Assembly (NCBI GenBank): GCA_016285075.1
Contig: JAEEQB010000009.1
Span: forward strand, 31,420 to 95,419
DNA from: Prevotella sp.
GTDB taxonomy: Bacteria > Bacteroidota > Bacteroidia > Bacteroidales > Bacteroidaceae
Reading direction: 5' to 3'
Length of the DNA stretch: 64,000 nt
Shown here: in pieces, positions 58,611 through 64,000 of the stretch
How positions within the stretch are numbered: the stretch's first letter is position 1
How the letters are laid out: each line of letters starts with the position of its first letter
Notes under the pieces: generated by a model
The model's database searches: none
What the model saw: only the letters and a program-made list of their open reading frames with translations
What the model was told of the DNA's origin: nothing
Position numbers and translations under genes: made by a program

Positions 58611-60036
58611 TGCCTTTGGTTTCGGGCACAAGCTTCCAAACGAAGAGTGCTGCCACGATGCAGAGGATGCCATAGAGACCGTAGGTGAACCAGTGACCAA
58701 AGTGGTCGCCCTCGCTCAGGTGCATGTTGAACATAGGCACGAAGGTCGAGGAGACGATGAAGTTCGATATCCATTGTGCTGCCACAGCGATGGCAACGGC
58801 AGCGCCACGGATGGTGTTGGGGAAGATCTCGGCGATGAGCACCCAGCAGATGGGACCCCATGAGAACATGAAGCAAGCAGAATAGAGGAGCAGTGAGGCA
58901 GCGGTGACCAGTGCAAGGCTGTCATTACCAAAGGTAACTGCCACACCAAAGGCACCCAGCGCCATACCTAACGAACCCCAGATGAGCAGCGGCTTGCGGC
59001 CCCACTTCTCGACGGTGAAGATGGCCACCAGCGTGAACGAGATGTTGATGATACCCATGAAGACAGTGAGCATCATCGGGTTGTCCATACCCATGTCGCC
59101 GAAGATACGCGGAGCGTAGTAAAGCACGGCGTTGATACCCACAGCCTGCTGGAATACGCTGAGCATGATACCCACGAAGATACACAGAGCACCGTAGGTC
59201 ATGAGCTTCTCGGTCTTCACCACCATGGTGTCCTTGATGTCCTCAAGGATCTGGGCGGCCTTGGTTGAGCCGTTGATCTTTGACAGGATGCCCAGTGCTT
59301 TCTGGTCCTGCCCTATGCTTACGAGGTAACGCGGTGTCTCGGGCACGAAGCAGATGAGCAGGGCGAAGAGTCCTGCAGGCACGGCCTCGGAACCGAACAT
59401 ATAGCGCCATCCGGTGGTGACGGTCCATTGAGCGGCGGGATTGATGGCGGCAATGCCCTTACCCATCTCTTCCACCAAGGGCTGGATGTGGTCACCCAGG
59501 ATGAAGAAGTTGACGAAGTAGACCACCAGCTGGCCGAAGATAATGGCAAACTGGTTCCACGATACCAACATACCTCTTATATTACTAGGAGCGACCTCAC
59601 CGATGTACATAGGACAGATGGCCGATGCGAGTCCCACGCCGATACCACCGATGATACGATAGAAATTGAACATGATGAGCAGCGAATAGGTGGGTTCACC
59701 GTAGTTGAAGAACAGGAACTCAGGGTCCATGGATCCGAGTGCCGAAACGAAGAAGAGCAAGCCCGCAATGATGAGCGACTTCTTACGTCCGAGGTTGGTA
59801 GCCAGGAATCCCGACAACGCCGATCCAATGATACAGCCAATGAGTGCTGATGCCGACGTGAAGCCGTGCCAGCCGTCCGTATAGGCAAAGTCCTTGGCTT
59901 CCATGAAAAACGCCTGGAGTCCTTTCTCGGCTCCAGAGATGACTGCGGTGTCATAACCGAACAACAGGCCACCCAAGACGGCGACCATCACGATACTAAT
60001 CAGGTAGCTGCGGCTACCGGTTTCTGTTTGTTGCAT
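58567..60036 (-). CDS. xylE: sugar porter (XylE-like MFS symporter)
   Basis: 489 aa with 12 hydrophobic segments. Sugar-porter signatures are present: LFGYDTAVISGAEKGL, GRKKSLI, PMYIGEVAPSNIRGMLVS, PETPRYLV, QQAVGINAVLYYAPRIF, EKWGRKPLLIWGSLG and PETKGKTLEDM. It belongs to the proton-coupled xylose/glucose/arabinose group; which sugar is not certain. It starts 46 bases after a LacI-family regulator gene, so they form an operon and the regulator probably responds to the sugar. Its 3' end is repeated twice downstream. Confidence 0.88.
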   Translation of the reverse strand: MQQTETGSRSYLISIVMVAVLGGLLFGYDTAVISGAEKGLQAFFMEAKDFAYTDGWHGFTSASALIGCIIGSALSGFLATNLGRKKSLIIAGLLFFVSALGSMDPEFLFFNYGEPTYSLLIMFNFYRIIGGIGVGLASAICPMYIGEVAPSNIRGMLVSWNQFAIIFGQLVVYFVNFFILGDHIQPLVEEMGKGIAAINPAAQWTVTTGWRYMFGSEAVPAGLFALLICFVPETPRYLVSIGQDQKALGILSKINGSTKAAQILEDIKDTMVVKTEKLMTYGALCIFVGIMLSVFQQAVGINAVLYYAPRIFGDMGMDNPMMLTVFMGIINISFTLVAIFTVEKWGRKPLLIWGSLGMALGAFGVAVTFGNDSLALVTAASLLLYSACFMFSWGPICWVLIAEIFPNTIRGAAVAIAVAAQWISNFIVSSTFVPMFNMHLSEGDHFGHWFTYGLYGILCIVAALFVWKLVPETKGKTLEDMTRLWKKKA

Positions 60037-60082
60037 GTAATAATTTGTTTATTTCGTTGATAATTTTGTCAGAGTGTATAGT

Positions 60083-61114
60083 TTAGCGTTTGGTGTCGTT
60101 CTTGGCCGATGTCTCGCGTATCACGAGTTTCTGCGGCACTATCTTCTTATAAATCTTGGTGTCGCCTCCGATGTTCTGCAGCAGCAGCTTGCATGCCGTC
60201 TGTCCCATGAGGAACGACTGGTCTTCTATGGCCGACAGCCTCGGTGTGACATACTGGGCATGCAGATCGTCGGTGAAGCCAATGAGAGCTACATCCTCGG
60301 GTATGCGCAGTCCCAGCTGCTTGATAGCAGTGAATGCTGCGAAAGTGATGATGTCGTTGAATGCCAGTATGGCATCAGGCGGGTTGGGCTGGCTGAGCAT
60401 CTTCACCGTAGCCTCTCGTGCCACGTCAAAGTCAATCTTTCCGCACACCACCACATCGCGGTCGATGGGCAGCCTGTTTTCACGCAGCGCCTCCAGGTAT
60501 CCGTGCTTGCGCCGGCGCACCATATCCAGGTGGTTAGGTCCTCCGATGAAAGCAATACGCCGTGATCCGGTGTCAATCAGGTGCTGAGTGGCCATCTGTG
60601 CCGCCTCGTCGCCATTGGCTGTCACGCTCGAGAAACGTTCTGGCAGGCACGTGCGCCCGAAGAACACCAAGGGTATGCCCATGTCGGCCAGTTCCACGAA
60701 GTGGCTGTAGTCGGTGGTGTCCTGAGCCAGACAAGCAATGATGCCCTCGACGTGCAGGCTGATGAAGTTGTCGATCACGCGTGCCTCGGCCTCACAATCC
60801 TCATGAGTGTTGGCACTGAACACGCTGTAGCCCACCCGCCTTGCCTCGGCCTCAATGCCGTCAAGCACATTGGCGTAATAGTGGGTCACCAGGTTGGGCA
60901 CCACCACGCCGATCACCTTCGGCGCTTCTTTCCGAAGGCTCTGTGCAAAGGGGTTCGGCCGGTAGTTCAGCTTCTTGGCTAGCTGCTTCACCTTCTCCTG
61001 CATCTCCAGTCCTATTTCGGGAGAAGAACGCAAGGCGCGACTGACGGTGGCAATGCTTACTCCCAGCTCTGCCGCCAAGTCCTTTAATGATGTCCTACGC
61101 TTGGTTTTTGCCAT
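60083..61114 (-). CDS. LacI-family transcriptional regulator
   Basis: 343 aa. The N-terminal helix-turn-helix and hinge (SLKDLAAELGVSIATVSRAL, KLNYRPNPFAQSLR) precede a periplasmic-binding-protein-like sugar-sensing domain (about residues 65-335: VIGVVVPNLVTHYYANVLDG, AFIGGPNHLDMVRRRKHGY, ALIGFTDDLHAQYVTPRLS). It lies upstream of the sugar porter and probably controls it and itself. A LacI-type palindrome (GCAAACGTTTAC, 61161-61172) lies 47 bases before its start. Confidence 0.93.
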   Translation of the reverse strand: MAKTKRRTSLKDLAAELGVSIATVSRALRSSPEIGLEMQEKVKQLAKKLNYRPNPFAQSLRKEAPKVIGVVVPNLVTHYYANVLDGIEAEARRVGYSVFSANTHEDCEAEARVIDNFISLHVEGIIACLAQDTTDYSHFVELADMGIPLVFFGRTCLPERFSSVTANGDEAAQMATQHLIDTGSRRIAFIGGPNHLDMVRRRKHGYLEALRENRLPIDRDVVVCGKIDFDVAREATVKMLSQPNPPDAILAFNDIITFAAFTAIKQLGLRIPEDVALIGFTDDLHAQYVTPRLSAIEDQSFLMGQTACKLLLQNIGGDTKIYKKIVPQKLVIRETSAKNDTKR

Positions 61115-61160
61115 TGTTTCCTGATTGATGCGGCAAAATTACACATTTTCACGCAAACTC

Positions 61161-61172
61161 GCAAACGTTTAC
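61161..61172 (-). promoter_or_regulatory. LacI-type operator
   Basis: GCAAACGTTTAC, a palindrome with a CG centre as in LacI/GalR/CcpA-type operators, upstream of the lacI-porter operon. Similar AAACGTTT cores occur at 9399 and 58400. Confidence 0.5.
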
Positions 61173-61217
61173 GTTGTTTTTTTACATCAAAACGCTACAT
61201 TTTCCATAAAAACCAAG

Positions 61218-61372
61218 TACCTTTGCACCCAGAAAAACAAACTACACTTCATAATATAAAAGTAAGATTAAGGTAAATAATGATTGTTTGAACTGAGTAA
61301 TGAATAGTTGATAATAAGTTAGTTAGAAAAAGCCAGGGCTGTCGTGATGACATCTCTGGCTTCATTTTTTTT
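61218..61372 (+). ncRNA. candidate small RNA transcription unit
   Basis: TACCTTTG at 61218-61225 would start transcription near 61232. A terminator with stem AAGCCAG/CTGGCTT plus inner pairs and a run of eight T follows at 61330-61372. No frame longer than a few codons lies between them. A transcript of about 140 bases with promoter and terminator but no gene fits a small RNA. It could also be the remains of a lost gene. Confidence 0.4.
61330..61372 (+). terminator. terminator of the candidate small RNA
   Basis: AAGCCAG pairs with CTGGCTT, with an inner GTC/GAC stem, followed by CATTTTTTTT. Confidence 0.75.
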
Positions 61373-61413
61373 ACCGCATATCCTGCCGTGATTGTTAATT
61401 CTCAAAAAAAAAT

Positions 61414-61444
61414 TTGGAAGTATGGATGGAAAACACTATCTTTG
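61414..61444 (+). promoter_or_regulatory. promoter of the ompA-like gene
   Basis: TTG (61414-61416), a 20-base spacer and TATCTTTG (61437-61444), a full match to the Bacteroidota pattern, 85 bases before the start codon. Confidence 0.7.
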
Positions 61445-61528
61445 CAGTCGAAACATGCGGTAACCTGTTTGCCGCACTTAAGTCCAACAATTCACTGATT
61501 ACTAAACAACAAAAACATTTACAAGAAC

Positions 61529-62806
61529 ATGAAGAAACTGATGATAGCTGTACTGGCCGCCATCGTGCTGTGCCCTGCAGAAGTGAGTGCTCAGGGTTTT
61601 CTGAGGAAACTCGGTGAAAAGGCCGCAGAAGCCGGCAAGCGTAAGTTAGAGCAGAAGGTGGAAGAAAAGGTGGAGCGCGAAGTGGGCAACAAGGCCGACG
61701 AGATACTCGATGGGAAGTCAACATCCACCAGCCGCCAAAACAACGGTGACGACGCTGAGGTGGCTCAGGACGACACACCCGATGCCGTTGCCCAGAAGAG
61801 CGACTTCGTTCGCGGCAGTGTGATCCTCTTTGAGGATGATTTCGCTGGCGAGCAGATGGGTGAGTTCCCCTCCAAGTGGGATATCAGCGACGGCAGCCTG
61901 GAAGTGGCCTCCGTCAACGGCAAGAAGTATGCGCACAGCAATACCACAGGAACTACTGTTTTCTCCCCTCTGATGCAGAATATGAAGTCTTATCTGCCTG
62001 ATGTCTTCACCCTCGAGTGGGAGGAGTTTATGTGCAAGCCCGGCGACATTGACCAGATGAATTGGCTTATCTATTTCTATAATGGTGATGACGAACTTGC
62101 CAATATCTATAAGATGTTCCGTCCAGGTAATCCAGATGTGTATGGAAACTATAGATTCAGGAAGGGTGGCGGTGCTTCAGATGGTGTGACTGGTGATTTG
62201 AACTGGAATGATCTGCAGAAATGTGTGAAGTTTGGCCAGTGGAACCATTTTGCCATTTCGTTCAACAAGCGTGCCTTCAAATACTATGTCAATGGTCATC
62301 GCATCATCAACCTGCCGAATGTGGCAGCTCCCAGTCGTTTCGAATTCCATGTCTCGGATGGATACCCCTATCGTGGCGTAGGTCATGTGATTCTTGCCAA
62401 GGGTGCGGCTGATCTCTATCAGCGTCAGACCACCGACCTCTCTGCCGTTGAGAAGGCCATTGCCGAGACAGGCAAGTTCGTGACCAACAACATCCTCTTC
62501 GAGACCGGCAAGGCCACGCTGAAGCCCGAGTCGATGGACGAGATCCAGAAGGTGGCCGACTTTATGAAGAAGAACCCCAGCGTGCGCTTCGAGGTGCAGG
62601 GACACACCGACAACCAGGGCTCTGATGCCGTGAACGACCCACTGTCGCAGCAGCGTGCCGAGTCCGTGGTGAAGGCTCTCGAGGGCTTGGGCGTCGACGG
62701 CTTCAACCTTCGCGCAGTAGGCAAGGGCTCGCACGAACCCGTAGCCGACAACAAGACCGATGCCGGGCGTGCCAAGAACCGCCGTGTGGTGTTTGTCAAG
62801 AAATGA
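61529..62806 (+). CDS. OmpA-family protein with laminin-G-like middle domain
   Basis: 425 aa with a signal peptide (cleavage near EVSAQ). A charged helical segment (residues about 25-60) and an acidic linker precede a beta-sandwich of the LamG/concanavalin-like type (about 95-290: LFEDDFAGEQMGEFPSKWD, WNHFAISFNKRAFKYYVNG). The C-terminal OmpA domain (about 305-425) has ILFETGKATLKPES, VQGHTDNQGSDAVND, LSQQRAESVVKAL and AKNRRVVF, with the peptidoglycan-binding Asp and Arg in place. It probably tethers the outer envelope to the cell wall while the middle domain binds a partner. The last 31 bases are repeated just downstream. Confidence 0.88.
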   Translation: MKKLMIAVLAAIVLCPAEVSAQGFLRKLGEKAAEAGKRKLEQKVEEKVEREVGNKADEILDGKSTSTSRQNNGDDAEVAQDDTPDAVAQKSDFVRGSVILFEDDFAGEQMGEFPSKWDISDGSLEVASVNGKKYAHSNTTGTTVFSPLMQNMKSYLPDVFTLEWEEFMCKPGDIDQMNWLIYFYNGDDELANIYKMFRPGNPDVYGNYRFRKGGGASDGVTGDLNWNDLQKCVKFGQWNHFAISFNKRAFKYYVNGHRIINLPNVAAPSRFEFHVSDGYPYRGVGHVILAKGAADLYQRQTTDLSAVEKAIAETGKFVTNNILFETGKATLKPESMDEIQKVADFMKKNPSVRFEVQGHTDNQGSDAVNDPLSQQRAESVVKALEGLGVDGFNLRAVGKGSHEPVADNKTDAGRAKNRRVVFVKK

Positions 62807-62842
62807 CGAATACCGCCGCGTGGTGTTTGTCAAGAAATGACG
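62778..62842 (+). repeat. 34-bp tandem duplication of the ompA-like 3' end
   Basis: 62778-62808 and 62812-62842 agree at 30 of 31 positions. Both encode RRVVFVKK followed by TGA. The second copy lies after the functional stop. Confidence 0.85.
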
Positions 62843-62894
62843 GATAGAACTGATTAATCAACCAACATTAACCATTAAAAAACAAAAAACCAAC

Positions 62895-63040
62895 ATGAAA
62901 CTGAAGGCAGCAACCAGGTGTCTGCCGAGGTGAACTTCCCTGCCAATGGCACCGTACCCATGATCATTGCAGCAAATGCCTATGTAGAGTGGGCTCAAGA
63001 GCGCGTAGCCTTCAACTGGAAACTGTATAAGAATAATTGA
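62895..63040 (+). pseudogene. internally deleted gene remnant
   Basis: An ATG-AAA-CT start at 62895, after an AAC-rich leader typical of a real start, is joined out of frame to a 46-codon 3' end (62903-63040) reading EGSNQVSAEVNFPANGTVPM and ending FNWKLYKNN-stop. The composition of the tail is that of a Bacteroidales secreted protein. The simplest reading is a gene whose middle was deleted. The original function is unknown. Confidence 0.5.
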
Positions 63041-63078
63041 AGTTTCCCATCCCAATAATGAACGTTAAGTTATTATTT

Positions 63079-63257
63079 ATCAAGAATTTGAGAATTTGAG
63101 AATTATTATTGCAGAAAAAGAATTGTTTGGAATTACCCGTCGCAAGCGACTGGAACTCTGCGGACTGAAACGGAAATGGCTTGCCATTTCTTCTCTAATT
63201 CCCAAAAATTCTACTAAACTGCTAAGGGAGAAATTCTCTAATTCTCAAATTCTTGAT
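63079..63257. mobile_element. MITE-like element, 179 bp
   Basis: Terminal inverted repeats of 26 bp (63079-63104 and 63232-63257) match at 24 positions; the outer 18 are perfect (ATCAAGAATTTGAGAATT). The flanks TATTT and TATTC could be a short target duplication. The interior has a GAAATGG/CCATTTC hairpin and no real gene. It is too short to encode a transposase. No second copy lies in the window. Confidence 0.5.
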
Positions 63258-63337
63258 TATTCTAAAGGTGGGAAACTTAAGTGGATAACCAGTCAGGAGA
63301 ATAACATCTGCACATCTCAGTAAGTAATCATAGCACG

Positions 63338-63378
63338 GCGGGGTACCCTTTTCTGAGGGCGCCCCGCTTTCATTTTGA
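63338..63378 (+). terminator. terminator-like hairpin
   Basis: GCGGGG, a 2-base bulge and CCC pair with GGG, a bulge and CCCCGC, followed by TTTCATTTT. It lies on the plus strand after the remnant and the MITE-like element and may have ended the deleted gene. Confidence 0.6.
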
Positions 63379-63460
63379 GTCATTCGTTTCCGATATCCAC
63401 ATGTCTGTGAACCATTTATTTTGATGATTTATCTTCGTAGCAAGATGTGCACCTACACCT

Positions 63461-63625
63461 TAATGTCACGATGTCACGATGTCACTTTGTCATTGTGAAA
63501 AAAGCCATCAACAAAATCCGCAACCTCTTGCGTGGGAGATTGCGGATGCAGAGAGAGTGAGCGATGAGCAAGGTTCAGTCTCTATAACGTTATCGGGCCG
63601 TGGCCCATGATGCAGAGAGCGATGC
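63461..63625. other. non-coding stretch downstream of smalltalk
   Basis: It holds short ATGTCACG repeats (about 63463-63485), the smalltalk terminator (63516-63547) and the extra copy of the smalltalk 3' end (63582-63609). No other gene seen. Confidence 0.5.
63498..63547 (-). terminator. terminator of the smalltalk unit
   Basis: On the minus strand ATCCGCAA, a mismatch and CTC pair with GAG and TTGCGGAT (arms within 63516-63547), followed by TTTTGTTGATGGCTTTTTT. Confidence 0.65.
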
Positions 63626-63653
63626 CTAAAACGTTATCGGGCCGTGGCCCATG
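63586..63653 (-). repeat. tandem duplication of the smalltalk 3' end
   Basis: A 24-bp block at 63630-63653 is repeated exactly at 63586-63609, 44 bases away. Both copies encode MGHGPIT plus one residue and a TAG stop (63626-63628 and 63582-63584). Confidence 0.85.
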
Positions 63654-63739
63654 CAGCTCGTGGTTCCGAGGGCAGTGAGGGCTGCCGTGAGGATGCTGAC
63701 GATCATCTGGATGATGGTTTTCCAAGTTTCCTTCTTCAT
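63626..63739 (-). CDS. smalltalk protein
   Basis: 37 aa: MKKETWKTIIQMIVSILTAA, then LTALGTTSCMGHGPITF. It matches the smalltalk family of tiny Bacteroides and Prevotella proteins: a basic, Trp-containing start, one hydrophobic helix and a TTSCMG end. These peptides are usually encoded beside an HU-like protein and an N-acetylmuramoyl-L-alanine amidase. The HU-like gene lies just upstream, but no amidase is seen. The function is unknown; the helix suggests membrane insertion. Its last eight codons are repeated downstream. Confidence 0.85.
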   Translation of the reverse strand: MKKETWKTIIQMIVSILTAALTALGTTSCMGHGPITF

Positions 63740-63851
63740 GGTGTTTTTTCATGGTGTTAGATGGTTAATAACTTCTTTTGACTATCCAAGCGGCGAAGCC
63801 GGACGAAAGAAAATTGCAGTTTCGTTTTGAGGGCTTTCCCGCCACCCAGCT

Positions 63852-63872
63852 CCCCTCCCTTTTGGGGAGGGG
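63852..63872. terminator. GC-rich hairpin after the HU-like gene
   Basis: CCCCTCCC (63852-63859) and GGGAGGGG (63865-63872) form a perfect 8-bp stem with a 5-base loop, between the HU-like and smalltalk genes. It may attenuate transcription between the two. Confidence 0.45.
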
Positions 63873-63887
63873 CAGGGGGAAGGCTTC

Positions 63888-64000
63888 TTAATCGCCGTCG
63901 GTGCCAGGATTGTCAGGAGGATTGTCGTTGCCGCCGCTGTTGCCGCCGCCGCCGCTGGTGCCGCTGCCGTTCTCGTCGTCCTTGGGCAGGAGCGAGTCGA
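63888..64000 (-). CDS. HU-like DNA-binding protein, C-terminal end (partial)
   Basis: Only the last 36 codons are inside the window: SLLPKDDENGSGTSGGGG, then NSGGNDNPPDNPGTDGD and stop. This glycine/asparagine/aspartate-rich tail is typical of the HU-family proteins that precede smalltalk genes in Bacteroides and Prevotella. The DNA-binding domain lies beyond the right edge, so the call rests on the tail and on the neighbour. Confidence 0.6.
   Translation of the reverse strand, partial: DSLLPKDDENGSGTSGGGGNSGGNDNPPDNPGTDGD

Larger units (their letters stand above)
61173..61436. other. long gap between lacI and ompA-like genes
   Basis: No protein gene. It contains a plus-strand promoter box (61218-61225), an A/T-rich stretch with only tiny frames, a strong terminator (61330-61372), then the ompA-like promoter. 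Confidence 0.6.

Noticed and set aside
1..64000. rRNA, tRNA, integrase or phage structural genes
   Set aside because: None was recognised by reading; a search with tRNA and rRNA models would settle it.

Overview
The window reads as a chromosomal segment of a Bacteroidales bacterium, most likely Prevotella in the broad sense. The evidence is promoters of the Bacteroidota type (TAnnTTTG at -7, sometimes TTG 19-20 bases upstream), an ECF sigma/anti-sigma/TonB-receptor trio, Oar-like and CarboxypepD-reg TonB receptors, BACON and OB-fold lipoproteins, type IX-like C-terminal tails, a smalltalk peptide beside an HU-like protein, and DUF4831, DUF4374 and DUF2149 proteins. No rRNA, tRNA, integrase, complete insertion sequence or CRISPR array was seen.

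Layout. 1-3.2 kb (-): TonB receptor (cut by the left edge), FecR-like anti-sigma and ECF sigma. 3.5-6.8 kb (+): a receiver-like/PEP-synthase-like protein with a duplicated 5' end. 6.8-14.8 kb: rhamnogalacturonan-I enzymes (GH53-esterase fusion, PL4 lyase and a secreted partner) around rsmI and a coiled-coil lipoprotein. 15.3-23.3 kb (-): an ABC ATPase/membrane protein/GntR operon, then a MacAB-TolC-like operon. 23.5-31.1 kb: housekeeping (nadK, fba, DUF4831, nnr, hpt, adk, obg). 31.2-41.7 kb (+): two paralogous TonB receptors, one with a C-terminal OmpA domain, around a BACON/OB lipoprotein, then an Rpn-type nuclease and the 3' stump of a third receptor. 41.7-44.3 kb: scarred accessory DNA (ATPase stump, 22-bp tandem repeats, palindromes) and a HAD phosphatase/M15 peptidase fusion. 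44.4-54.9 kb (-): a cobalamin-riboswitch operon. 55-58.3 kb (-): small envelope protein, CapA-like, NlpC/P60 and M23-LysM proteins. 58.5-61.1 kb (-): sugar porter and LacI regulator. 61.5-64 kb: OmpA-family protein, a deletion remnant, a MITE-like element, smalltalk and the end of an HU-like gene.

The strongest candidate for a poorly described system is the riboswitch operon. It encodes an outer-membrane receptor, two exported proteins (one with a type IX-like tail, one DUF4374), an exported CbiK-type chelatase, a membrane-anchored CobN-like chelatase, an ExbB/TolQ-like channel fused to a membrane protein, and a DUF2149 protein. No cobalamin biosynthesis gene and no CobS/CobT ATPase lies in the window. 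The set looks like envelope chemistry on corrinoids or related tetrapyrroles, powered by the proton gradient. The CobN-to-DUF2149 half resembles the downstream half of hmuYRSTUV haem loci, but here it is under B12 control.

A second theme is local. At least five genes (macA-like, gntR, xylE-like, ompA-like, smalltalk) are followed by one or two tandem copies of their own 3' end, in four cases including the stop codon. Together with a duplicated 5' end, heptad repeats inside two genes, truncated genes and junction repeats, this suggests frequent short tandem duplication at gene ends.
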